64,000 nucleotides of DNA from Lysobacterales bacterium (lineage in GTDB: Bacteria > Pseudomonadota > Gammaproteobacteria > Xanthomonadales > SZUA-36), in the NCBI GenBank assembly GCA_029859645.1, contig JAOUCS010000005.1, positions 1-64,000 on the forward strand, in the 5' to 3' direction. This document shows, one piece after another, positions 17,038 to 25,553 of this stretch (the first letter of the stretch is position 1; the number at the start of each line of letters is the position of its first letter). The notes beneath the pieces were generated by a model. It saw only the letters and a list, made by a program, of their open reading frames with translations, did no database searches and was not told the DNA's origin. Position numbers and translations under genes: made by a program.

Positions 17038-17066
17038 CTGATACAATGAATACCGATCTAGGTCAA
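17038..17066 (-). promoter_or_regulatory. candidate sigma-70 promoter for ilvE
   Basis: On the minus strand TTGACC (17066-17061) and TATCAG (17043-17038) are separated by 17 bases, predicting a start near 17031 and a leader of about 55 bases. The hexamers are moderate matches and were found by eye. Confidence 0.35.
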
Positions 17067-17080
17067 AAACGAATGAATTC

Positions 17081-17995
17081 TTGAACCGTCAAGTCCAACA
17101 TCGCCATCACCATGCGCCTCCGGATTACAACCGGGCTTTCGCGGTGGGCGTGGTCCTTAACGTGGGCTTCGTGATCGTCGAGGCGGTTTATGGAGTGATG
17201 TCGGACTCCCTGGCGCTGCTGACCGATGCAGGCCACAACCTGAGTGACGTTCTCGGACTGTTGCTGGCCTGGGGTGCGGCTGTTCTGGCTAAAAAGAAAC
17301 CCTCGATCCGGCGCACCTATGGTTACTCGAGAGCCACCATCATTGCATCCCTGTTTAGCGGCCTGTTGCTGATGGGCGCCGTCGGCGCCATTGGCTGGGA
17401 AGCTATTAGCCGCCTGATGGAGCCGGCGCAGCCGGCCGGCATGACCATCATGATCGTCGCGTCCATCGGTGTGGTCATCAACACAGTGACAGCACTGTTT
17501 TTCCTGTCCGGCAAGGATCACGATCTGAATATCCGTGGGGCATTCCTGCACATGGCTGCCGACGCCGTGGTTTCCTTCGGCGTGGTTTTGTCCGGCGCGC
17601 TGATCTATTTCTATGGCTTCAACTGGATCGATCCGCTGATCAGCCTGCTCATTGCAGCCGTCATTTTCCTGTCGACATGGGGTTTGCTCAGGGATTCACT
17701 CAACCTGGCGGTGGATGCCGTTCCGCCTAATGTAGACCCGGAAGCCGTCAGGAAATACCTGTCCGGATTGCCAGGGGTCAGGGCTCTGCATGATCTGCAC
17801 ATCTGGCCCATGAGCACCACTGACACCGCACTCACTGCCCACCTGGTGATGGATGTATTCCCGGACAGCGACCGTTTCCTCAATGACGTCGCGCATGATC
17901 TCCAGGACCGGTTCGACATCAATCATCCGACCATCCAAATGGAGCGACATGACAGCGATGTGATGTGCCGTCAGTCAATACACTGTGCCGATTGA
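17081..17995 (+). CDS. cation diffusion facilitator (CDF) family transporter
   Basis: 304-residue CDF exporter with six membrane spans. Metal-site residues are in LLTDAGHNLSDVLGL (second span) and LHMAADAVVSFGVV (fifth span, HxxxD), the pattern of Zn/Cd/Co-type CDFs such as CzcD and ZitB. The N-terminus is His-rich (QHRHHHAPPDYN), and the C-terminal cytosolic metal-binding fold includes VRALHDLHIWPMS. The start is TTG 17081: an ATG 8 bases earlier is out of frame and closes at once. It is followed 27 bases later by a CPA2-type antiporter on the same strand, suggesting one ion-homeostasis operon. Confidence 0.87.
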   Translation: MNRQVQHRHHHAPPDYNRAFAVGVVLNVGFVIVEAVYGVMSDSLALLTDAGHNLSDVLGLLLAWGAAVLAKKKPSIRRTYGYSRATIIASLFSGLLLMGAVGAIGWEAISRLMEPAQPAGMTIMIVASIGVVINTVTALFFLSGKDHDLNIRGAFLHMAADAVVSFGVVLSGALIYFYGFNWIDPLISLLIAAVIFLSTWGLLRDSLNLAVDAVPPNVDPEAVRKYLSGLPGVRALHDLHIWPMSTTDTALTAHLVMDVFPDSDRFLNDVAHDLQDRFDINHPTIQMERHDSDVMCRQSIHCAD

Positions 17996-18022
17996 CCTGA
18001 AAGTCGGGTAGTCTAGGCAACC

Positions 18023-19909
18023 ATGTTCAGCGGATTCTTCGCACAAGCCTTTGTTTACCTGCTGGCGGCCGTGGTTGCGGTACCGCTGGCCAAGCGCCTG
18101 GGGCTGGGTTTTGCGCTGGGTTACATCATTGCAGGTATTGCGATAGGGCCTTTTGTCTTCGGCCTGGTAGGGGAAGAAGGCCAGGACGTGATGCATTTCG
18201 CAGAGTTTGGCGTGGTGTTAATGCTGTTCCTGGTGGGTCTTGAGCTTGAACCTTCGCTGCTCTGGCGCATGCGTGTTTCCATTCTCGGGTTGGGCGGCTC
18301 ACAGGTGCTTATCTCGGCCGGCGTCATCGGTGGCATTGCTTACCTGTTGGGTCAGCCATGGCAGACAGCAACCGCCATCGGCCTGATCCTGGCTTTGTCA
18401 TCGACGGCCATCGTGCTGCAAACCCTGAAAGAGCGGTCCTGGATGGGCGCGCCGGCAGGGCGCGCAGGCTTTTCCGTGCTCCTGTTCCAGGATGTTGCCG
18501 TGATTCCGATTCTGGCCCTGCTGCCCTTCCTGGCAATACAAGGAGTCGGGCCGGAGCTTGCGGATGGCGCCAGCCATGGGGCCGGGCTGGAACTTGCCGG
18601 GTGGCAGAGGGCGTTGGTCGTGCTGGGGGTTGTGGGTGGCATTATCCTGAGCGGCCGGTTCCTGGTTCGGCCCGCATTCAGGTGGATTGCGTCGAGCCGC
18701 AGCGTGGAACTGTTCATTGCCACGGCATTCACGCTGGTAGTCGGTATTACCCTGGCGATGGAATACGTTGGCCTGAGCCCGGCGCTGGGAACCTTCGTGG
18801 CGGGCGTGGTGTTGGCGGAAAGTGAATTCCGGCATGAGCTGGAATCGAATATTGAACCGTTCAAAGGCCTTTTGCTGGGCCTGTTTTTTATTGCGGTGGG
18901 TTCGAGTATCGATTTCAACCTGGTGATCGCTCAGCCCGCGTTGGTGCTGGGCCTGGTGGCTGCACTGATTGTCAGTAAATTTGTCGTGCTGTTGATCCTG
19001 GGCAGGATTTTCCGGCTTAACCTTGCGGACAACCTGATGTTTGCTTTCCTGTTGGCGCAAGGCGGTGAATTCGCTTTCCTGCTGTTCTCATTCGCCACGC
19101 AGTCAGGCGTGATAAGTGCTGACTTGTCCAACATTCTCATCGCGGTCGTGGTTTTGACCATGATATTGACGCCGGTGCTGATTATGTTCTATGACCGCGT
19201 CGTCAGGCCGCGCTTTATCGATTGCATGTCGGGCGACCAACAAGACGATGAGATTGACGCCCCGCCCAGCCCGGTAATCGTGGCGGGCTACGGTCGCTTC
19301 GGGCAGGTAGTCTCAAGACTGCTGGCAGCGGATGGCATCGAATCTACCTTGCTGGACCATGATTCCAGACAGATCGAATTGACCGGACGATTCGGCTACA
19401 AGGTGTTTTACGGTGATGCCAGCCGGGTTCAGCTGTTGAAAGCCGCCGGGGCTGACGAGGCGAAGCTGCTGGTGGTTGCGATCGATGACAAAAGGAAAGC
19501 AGAACAGATGGTCGCGGCGGCCAGGCAGTATTTTCCGAATTTGAAGATACTGGCGCGGGCTTACGACCGTTCGCACGCTTACAGCCTGATGGATGCCAGT
19601 GCCGACGTAATTACCCGGGAAACCTTCGGTTCGGCCCTGATCATGGGTGAAGAGGCACTGAAACTGCTGGGATATGACGAGGTCCGGGCTTACCGCGTGA
19701 TGCGCACCTTCAAGCGGCATGACGAGGAAGGCCTGGAGAAGCTTTATGAAGTCTGGGGTGATGAACAGGCTTATGGCCTGAAGATCAGGGAGAGCGTGGA
19801 GCAGCTGGAGCAGGTATTGCGCGCTGATAACGAGGAACTCGATGACGAATACCGTGATGCGATGGAGCTTCTGCAGAGCGCAGAGTTCCGGAGGTTGAAG
19901 GAAGAGTAG
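18023..19909 (+). CDS. KefB/KefC-type monovalent cation:proton antiporter (CPA2) with TrkA-N domain
   Basis: 628 residues. The first 385 or so form the Na/H exchanger domain with about twelve spans (GYIIAGIAIGPF, GVVLMLFLVGLELEP, the QDVAVIPILA helix that carries the Asp of CPA2 exchangers). A cytosolic Rossmann RCK domain starts at VIVAGYGRFGQVV (GxGxxG, about residue 417). Characterised relatives are glutathione-gated K efflux systems that protect against electrophiles by acidifying the cytoplasm. No kefF/kefG quinone reductase subunit is adjacent, so gating is uncertain. The gene is followed 3 bases later by the TPR-sulfotransferase. Confidence 0.87.
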   Translation: MFSGFFAQAFVYLLAAVVAVPLAKRLGLGFALGYIIAGIAIGPFVFGLVGEEGQDVMHFAEFGVVLMLFLVGLELEPSLLWRMRVSILGLGGSQVLISAGVIGGIAYLLGQPWQTATAIGLILALSSTAIVLQTLKERSWMGAPAGRAGFSVLLFQDVAVIPILALLPFLAIQGVGPELADGASHGAGLELAGWQRALVVLGVVGGIILSGRFLVRPAFRWIASSRSVELFIATAFTLVVGITLAMEYVGLSPALGTFVAGVVLAESEFRHELESNIEPFKGLLLGLFFIAVGSSIDFNLVIAQPALVLGLVAALIVSKFVVLLILGRIFRLNLADNLMFAFLLAQGGEFAFLLFSFATQSGVISADLSNILIAVVVLTMILTPVLIMFYDRVVRPRFIDCMSGDQQDDEIDAPPSPVIVAGYGRFGQVVSRLLAADGIESTLLDHDSRQIELTGRFGYKVFYGDASRVQLLKAAGADEAKLLVVAIDDKRKAEQMVAAARQYFPNLKILARAYDRSHAYSLMDASADVITRETFGSALIMGEEALKLLGYDEVRAYRVMRTFKRHDEEGLEKLYEVWGDEQAYGLKIRESVEQLEQVLRADNEELDDEYRDAMELLQSAEFRRLKEE

Positions 19910-19912
19910 ACC

Positions 19913-21511
19913 GTGCACAACGATATTCAGCAGGCCTTCCTGAGTTACCAGCGCGGCGACCGCCAACAGGCGGTGCAACTCGGCCGGAAGGTGCTGAAGC
20001 GCGATCGCCGTTCGGTCGATGCCATGCATCTCATGGGGCTGATCGAGAAAGACCAGGGCGCATTTGCAAAAGCCCGTGACTGGTTCAGGCGGGGCCTGAA
20101 AATCGCGCCGAGGCATGTACACCTGCTCAACAGCGCCGGCTTACTGGAAGAACACCTGGGGAATCACAGCCGCGCAAAAGCCCTCTACCGGAAAGCACTG
20201 AGCGTAGATTCCGGTTATTTTCATGCACGCTACAACCTGGCGAGCCTGTGCGACTCGCTGCATGACTACCCGCAAGCCAGCCGGCTGTACCGGGAGGTGC
20301 TGGAGCAGCAGCCCGGGCACGTCGAGGCGCTGGCCAACCTGTCGCTGATCCTCGAGGCGCAACACCAGCCTGACGAAGCCCGTGCGCTGGCCCAGCGGGC
20401 GGTTGGGATCAATCCGGAGCACTTCGTTGCGCGGCTGACACTGGCGAATATCGCGAACAGGGATAAAGCATTCGGTGAGGTTATATCGCTGTTGTTACCG
20501 ATGTTTCAGTCGGGTCGGCTGTCGCCGGTCAACCAGGCAGTCGCCGGTGGCAAATGCGCCTTTGCCTTCGAGAAGCAGGGCGATTTCGAGACTGCGTTCA
20601 AGCTTTACCAGGCATCCAACCAGGTTTTGCACGAGGCCTACGCGCCCCGGATGCATAACCTCCAGTCACTCTACGCCCCCGGTGCGGTCGAGCAGATCGG
20701 TAACAGCATCGCGCAATTTGATTTCGGAAAAGCGGCTGAAATCGAAGAAGCTCCCGTGTTCCTGGTCGGGTTTCCGCGTTCCGGAACCACCCTGCTCGAC
20801 CAGGTACTGACCTCACATTCACGCGTCACGGTGCTGGAGGAAAGGGAAAACCTGGTCGATGCCTACAGCCGCTTTCCAGCTACTGAAGCCGGTTTACGCG
20901 ACCTTCGTAACGCGGATGAGAAAACGCTTTCTGGCTTGCGGCGCAAGTACTGGCAGCGCGTAAAACAGGAGCTGGGAGAGCGTGTTGGCGGGCAGGTGAT
21001 CGTCGACAAGCAGCCGCTCAATGCCATCGCCCTGCTGCACATCGCACGACTTTTTCCCGGTGCGAAAGTGATCGTCGCCCTGCGCGACCCCCGTGATTGT
21101 GTATTCAGCAGCTTTCAGCAGCGCTTTGGCATGAGTCAGGCGATGTTCCAGTTCCTGCGCCTTGAGACCGCCGTTTCTTATTACGGCAAGGTCATGAAGA
21201 TCGTGACTGCCATGCGTGATGCCGAGGCATTGCCGATGCATTTCGTTCGCTACGAAGAAGTGATAGGTGACTTCACACATGAAATAGGCGGGATGGTTGG
21301 CTTTCTCGGCCTGGAGTGGGAGGATGCGCTGTTCGACTACCAGGCAACCGCCAGGTCCCGCCATATTTCCACGCCCAGCGCGGCTCAGGTGATCCAGCCG
21401 CTGTATACGAGTTCGATCGGTAAGTGGTGGAATTTCCAGCCCTGGATTGGTGATCGTTTCGAGCCGTTGGAGCGGTGGGTGAAAGAGTGGAGTTACACTA
21501 CGGTTACCTGA
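19913..21511 (+). CDS. tetratricopeptide-repeat sulfotransferase
   Basis: 532 residues. The N-terminal half has about six TPR-like helical pairs (for example LLEEHLGNHSRAKALYRKALSVD). The C-terminal half is a Sulfotransfer_3-type domain, with the 5'-phosphosulfate loop FLVGFPRSGTTLLDQ near residue 285 and a 3'-phosphate-like segment VIVALRDPRDCVFSS. It should transfer sulfate from PAPS to an unknown acceptor. There is no signal peptide and no PAPS synthesis or glycan cluster nearby. The start is GTG 19913, 3 bases after the antiporter stop, so it is probably translated from the same message. TPR-sulfotransferases are widespread in marine Gammaproteobacteria, but acceptors are mostly unknown. 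Confidence 0.83.
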   Translation: MHNDIQQAFLSYQRGDRQQAVQLGRKVLKRDRRSVDAMHLMGLIEKDQGAFAKARDWFRRGLKIAPRHVHLLNSAGLLEEHLGNHSRAKALYRKALSVDSGYFHARYNLASLCDSLHDYPQASRLYREVLEQQPGHVEALANLSLILEAQHQPDEARALAQRAVGINPEHFVARLTLANIANRDKAFGEVISLLLPMFQSGRLSPVNQAVAGGKCAFAFEKQGDFETAFKLYQASNQVLHEAYAPRMHNLQSLYAPGAVEQIGNSIAQFDFGKAAEIEEAPVFLVGFPRSGTTLLDQVLTSHSRVTVLEERENLVDAYSRFPATEAGLRDLRNADEKTLSGLRRKYWQRVKQELGERVGGQVIVDKQPLNAIALLHIARLFPGAKVIVALRDPRDCVFSSFQQRFGMSQAMFQFLRLETAVSYYGKVMKIVTAMRDAEALPMHFVRYEEVIGDFTHEIGGMVGFLGLEWEDALFDYQATARSRHISTPSAAQVIQPLYTSSIGKWWNFQPWIGDRFEPLERWVKEWSYTTVT

Positions 21512-21529
21512 GCTTATAGTGAGAACGAC

Positions 21530-23413
21530 TTGAAACTCCCCGCAGGCACAAAAAACGGGTTGTTCAGGCTGATCAGGCTGGCCGTTATCATTGAACTGGC
21601 CTGGTTGGTGTTGATCAACGCGGTGCTGCAGATTCCGTACACGCAGACCGTGATTAACGGCATTCGGCCCGAAAAGTTTCACGTGAGCTGGGAGAGTGCC
21701 TGGAGTCCCTACCCCGGCCGGGTTTTTGTTCATGGCGCATCGGCCAATGGCAACTCGAGGTCCCAGATCTGGCAGGTGGATGTCGACTCCGCCTCGGGCT
21801 CGATAGGCTTATTGCCGCTCATTTTCAAACACGCCCGGATCCGCAACGTCAATGCTGACAACGTGACCTTTCGCATGCGCCCAAGAACCAAGCCGGACAA
21901 GGACTACAGCCGGATCGAAGCATTCTTCCCGGTGATCGAAGGCCGTGAAGTCACCCCTGCAGTTACGACGCCGCGCAAGAAAAAAAGCCCCTGGCAAGTC
22001 GCCGTGAACAATATCCGCATCAACGGCGAGCACCGCTACTGGATTTACCAACTGCAGGGCTCTTCAGTCGCCGAAATCGAAGGTGGGCTGAATTACCGGA
22101 CGCGTGGCGGGCCGCTCGAACTCGATCTGTCCCGCCTGGACGTCGACCTGGGTAAGCACTACCTGAACGGCGACTACGAGTTGCTCAGTCAAGGACAGGT
22201 AACGGGAAAGATGGGGTTTACGCCCTTCAATCCACGCGAAAACAAGGGACTGGCGTTGTTGGATTACCTGCTGCTCGATGTCGAAGTCCATATCGATGTG
22301 AACAGCCTGCAATTCATCGAGCTGTTTATGCTGAGGTTGCGGGACGTGGCTGTAGATGGCAGCGGACTGGTCAGCGGCCGGTTGCTGTTAGACCAGGGCC
22401 GCGTGCTGGACGGGACAGACCTTGTGGTAAACGCCCGCGACCTGCAGGTCAACGTGCCAGCGCATCGCATCAGTGGATCGGGTGCTGTGGGCCTGGAAAA
22501 AGGGGCCAATACCGGTGGACTGCTCAACCTTGGCTTTCGGTTTCGCGACCTCGAGCTGCTTCACCGGGATGATCCACGGCCGGTCATCGCCGGCGATACC
22601 ATGATGATCAAGGTAAGCAGTGACGGGCGGCTGGTGCCGAAGCCGGAACTGCCGGATGAAAACCTGGTGGTGGGCGTTGAGATCGGGAAATTGGGTGTGC
22701 CGGACCTGGCCGTGTTCCAGGGCTATCTTCCGCCAGAATTTCCTTTGTCGATTACCGGCGGCGACGCGGTGCTGGATGCGAGTTTGCAGCTAAGGCCGGA
22801 AAACGCCAACGGGTACATTCGCCTGGTGTCCGGCAATGCCAGGGCTACCCTCGTCGATCAGGACCTGCAAGCCGACCTTACGGCGGATATAGTGCTGGCC
22901 GATGGCCAGCCGGGACAGCTGGCGTTTGACCTCAGCGGGTCCCGGTTCGTTCTCGGTAACGTTAAGGTTTTGGGCCAGAAAGCAGAATTCGACGATCAGG
23001 GCTGGTCGACCCGTCTGAATCTGACCAGCGCCCGGCTAGCGCTGGCTGATCCGATGCGGGTAAACGCATATGCGGAGCTCAATGCCAGCGATTCGAGGCC
23101 TATTGCGGCCGTGTTCCGCAACCAGGAGGGCTGGCGGCCGGAGTTTATTGCAAAGGCATTGATGGTTGAGGGGATTGAAGGAACGGCCGAACTGGAAATT
23201 CTGGGCAGGCGGGTTGCGATTCCCGATTCCTGGGTTACCAGCGACAATATCGAGGCAGGCGCCAGGGTGGTTTTCGCTGATTCGGGCAGCGACGGTGTGG
23301 TTTACCTCAAGTACAAAAAAGTCGACGCCGTGCTCAAGCTGAACAACGGTAAGAAAAACATCGACCTGCTCGGGGCAAGGAAGAAGTACGATGCTTACGA
23401 ATCGTCGCACTGA
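21530..23413 (+). CDS. AsmA-like inner-membrane-anchored periplasmic protein
   Basis: 627 residues with one N-terminal membrane span (about 14-35: LIRLAVIIELAWLVLINAVL), then a long beta-rich periplasmic region with repeated short strands and turns (DVDLGKHYLNGDYELLS, VEVHIDVNSLQFIELFMLRL, LDASLQLRPENANGYIRLVSG). The anchor plus beta-rich repeat layout is that of AsmA-like proteins, some of which bridge the periplasm to move phospholipids. I cannot assign a subfamily, and the match is by architecture, not by a signature motif. The start is TTG 21530, directly after the sulfotransferase gene; no in-frame ATG precedes the membrane span. Likely the last gene of the CDF-Kef-sulfotransferase run. 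Confidence 0.5.
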   Translation: MKLPAGTKNGLFRLIRLAVIIELAWLVLINAVLQIPYTQTVINGIRPEKFHVSWESAWSPYPGRVFVHGASANGNSRSQIWQVDVDSASGSIGLLPLIFKHARIRNVNADNVTFRMRPRTKPDKDYSRIEAFFPVIEGREVTPAVTTPRKKKSPWQVAVNNIRINGEHRYWIYQLQGSSVAEIEGGLNYRTRGGPLELDLSRLDVDLGKHYLNGDYELLSQGQVTGKMGFTPFNPRENKGLALLDYLLLDVEVHIDVNSLQFIELFMLRLRDVAVDGSGLVSGRLLLDQGRVLDGTDLVVNARDLQVNVPAHRISGSGAVGLEKGANTGGLLNLGFRFRDLELLHRDDPRPVIAGDTMMIKVSSDGRLVPKPELPDENLVVGVEIGKLGVPDLAVFQGYLPPEFPLSITGGDAVLDASLQLRPENANGYIRLVSGNARATLVDQDLQADLTADIVLADGQPGQLAFDLSGSRFVLGNVKVLGQKAEFDDQGWSTRLNLTSARLALADPMRVNAYAELNASDSRPIAAVFRNQEGWRPEFIAKALMVEGIEGTAELEILGRRVAIPDSWVTSDNIEAGARVVFADSGSDGVVYLKYKKVDAVLKLNNGKKNIDLLGARKKYDAYESSH

Positions 23414-23457
23414 CCGACACCGAAACGCCCCGGGGAGTAATGCTTGCCGGGTGGTGA

Positions 23458-23985
23458 TCAGCCCTGGCCGGAACCCAGCCGTTTTTCCAGTCGGGAAAGT
23501 TGTTCACCGATCACCCCGTCGACAGCCGGCGCAATCGCGCCAAGGCCACCTTCCGGATGGCCGAACACCTTGTAAGTGAATGTGATGGTGTTACCGGAAC
23601 CATTGTCTTCTATCTTCCATACCATCCGGCCCTGGGCCGCCATGGTCTGCAGCGGGCCCAGCGCGCCGTCAAAGCGCAGTTCCTTCCCCGGTGAGAAATA
23701 GATGATGCGCAGGTGTTCCACCCGGCCGCTGCCCGGCAGCCTCTCGCAGAAACAGCCGCCGGTTTCGACGTCCATGTAAAGGTTGGCGGCATCTCCACTC
23801 CAGCTGTGGTCGCCGCTCCACCACTGGTCGATGTGGCTGGTCATCGTGCGGTAGATGACGAATGCCTCCGCTTCGGTGTTGATCGAGTGACGGACGGTAA
23901 AGCCGTGCTCGCTGGAGTGGGTGACCTCAGCCAACGCGGTGGTGACTGGCAGCAGTGCCATCGCAGCAATGAACCATCGAATCAC
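23458..23985 (-). CDS. exported SRPBCC (START/Bet v1-like) family protein
   Basis: 175 residues with signal peptide MIRWFIAAMALLPVTTALA and a lipid-transfer-like START/Bet v1 fold: SINTEAEAFVIYRTMTSHIDQWWSGDHSW, then alternating strands including EHLRIIYFSPGKELRFDGALGPLQ, and a long C-terminal helix. These proteins bind hydrophobic ligands in a central cavity; the ligand here is unknown. It starts 3 bases after the M20 peptidase stop and is probably the second gene of that operon. Its C-terminus ends 44 bases from the AsmA-like gene (convergent). Confidence 0.75.
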   Translation of the reverse strand: MIRWFIAAMALLPVTTALAEVTHSSEHGFTVRHSINTEAEAFVIYRTMTSHIDQWWSGDHSWSGDAANLYMDVETGGCFCERLPGSGRVEHLRIIYFSPGKELRFDGALGPLQTMAAQGRMVWKIEDNGSGNTITFTYKVFGHPEGGLGAIAPAVDGVIGEQLSRLEKRLGSGQG

Positions 23986-23988
23986 GAC

Positions 23989-25410
23989 TCAGCCTTCTCC
24001 GGACTTGCGATGAAAGTGATCCGCAATCACCTGCGAAACACAGGTCGTAAGCTTGCGCGCAAAGGGGATATGAATGAACTCGTTTGGCCCGTGGGCATTG
24101 GAATTGGGTCCAAGCACGCCGGTAATCATGAATTGCGCACGCGGGAAGAAATCGCCCAGCATGGCCATGAACGGAATGGTGCCACCTTCGCCCATGTACA
24201 TCACGCCCTGTCCGAACGCGGCCTGCGAGGCTTTCTCCAGCGACGTGTCGAGCCACGGTGCGATATCCGGAGCGTTCCAGCCGGAAGCGGCGTGATCGGG
24301 TTCAAACGTAACCCGGGCGTTGTTGGGTGGATCGGATTCCAGCAGGTTCTTCATCTTGTCAGTCGCAGATTCGCCATCGACGGTCGGTGGCAGGCGCATC
24401 GAGAGCTTCAGGGCGGTGTGCGGGCGCAGCACATTGCCGGCCGCTTCCAGTGACGGCATACCTTCCGAGCCCGTTACCGAGAGAGCCGGCCGCCAGGTCC
24501 GGTTGAGCAGTCTTTGGAGGTTGTCATTGGCCTGTGGCTGAACGCCTTCGACGAACGGGTAGGCATTGAATACCTCATCTCCCAGCGCATCCGCCATGCG
24601 CTGGTTCTGCCGCATGCGTTGCTCCGGAATTTCCGCATGCAGGAAGTCGGGCAGCACCTTGCCGGAATTTTCATCTTCCAGGCGGCTGATCAATTGCCGT
24701 AACACACGGAAGCTGGAAGGGACCACGCCGGAGGCGTAACCGGAATGCACACCTTCTTTCAGCACGTCGGCGCTGAGTGTGCCGGCCGCCATGCCGCGCA
24801 GTGAAACTGTCAGCCACAGCTGGTCGTAATTGCCGGCGCCTGAATCCAGGCAAACCACCAGGGACGGCGTACCGATCCGTTCCCGCAAGTGTTCGATGTA
24901 ATGGGGCAGGTCAAAGCTACCCGATTCCTCGCAGGCTTCGATGATAACGACACAACGGGCACGGGGAATACCCTGTTCCTGCAGGGCCATCAGGGCGGTT
25001 AAAGAAGCATAGGCGGCATAGCCGTCATCCGCGCCACCGCGACCATACAACTTGTCTTCCTTGATCACCGGTATCCAGGGGCCCAGGCCATCGGCCCAGC
25101 CAGTCATCTCGGGCTGCTTGTCCAGGTGGCCGTACATCAGGATGGTGTCGTCGTTGTCACCCGGTATATCCATGAAAATCAGCGGTGTTCTGCCAGGCAG
25201 CCTGACGATTTCACAGGACATGTCCCTGACGTTCTGTTGTTTGCACCAGGCGAAAATCTGCTGCACAGCCTCTTCGATGTAGCCATTCTTTTCCCAGTCG
25301 GGATCGAAATGCGGGGACTTGGCCGGAATTTTGATGTATTCGACGAGCTCGGGAACGATGGAGTCGTTCCAGACCTCATCGACAAATTTTTGTGCAGCTT
25401 GCTGATCCAT
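23989..25410 (-). CDS. M20-family metallopeptidase (dipeptidase-like)
   Basis: 473-residue di-zinc peptidase of the M20 clan. Metal and catalytic residues can be placed: His in MYGHLDKQPEM, bridging Asp in GRGGADDGYA, catalytic Glu pair in EACEESGSFD, Asp in CLDSGAGNYD and the C-terminal His in NAHGPNEFIHIP. The dimerisation lid lies between (TLSADVLKEGVHSG to VTGSEGMPSL). No signal peptide, so the substrate is probably an imported peptide or acyl-amino acid. ATG 25410 follows an AGAGG site. The gene is divergent from a POT-type peptide importer about 140 bases away, which supports a role in peptide use. Confidence 0.87.
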   Translation of the reverse strand: MDQQAAQKFVDEVWNDSIVPELVEYIKIPAKSPHFDPDWEKNGYIEEAVQQIFAWCKQQNVRDMSCEIVRLPGRTPLIFMDIPGDNDDTILMYGHLDKQPEMTGWADGLGPWIPVIKEDKLYGRGGADDGYAAYASLTALMALQEQGIPRARCVVIIEACEESGSFDLPHYIEHLRERIGTPSLVVCLDSGAGNYDQLWLTVSLRGMAAGTLSADVLKEGVHSGYASGVVPSSFRVLRQLISRLEDENSGKVLPDFLHAEIPEQRMRQNQRMADALGDEVFNAYPFVEGVQPQANDNLQRLLNRTWRPALSVTGSEGMPSLEAAGNVLRPHTALKLSMRLPPTVDGESATDKMKNLLESDPPNNARVTFEPDHAASGWNAPDIAPWLDTSLEKASQAAFGQGVMYMGEGGTIPFMAMLGDFFPRAQFMITGVLGPNSNAHGPNEFIHIPFARKLTTCVSQVIADHFHRKSGEG

Positions 25411-25553
25411 TCACATGCCTCTGGATAAAAAGATGGTTGAATCTTCAATTATGTCATGCGCTTTAATCATCCGCCACGTGAGCCAGGTCTGCTGCCAAAG
25501 GGGATGTGGTCTGGTATGCTGGCCGCACTTCTAACAAGACTCGGAGCGAACGA

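Noticed and set aside
19913-21511. Sulfotransferase as part of a surface polysaccharide island
   Set aside because: No glycosyltransferase, polymerase or PAPS synthesis genes nearby.
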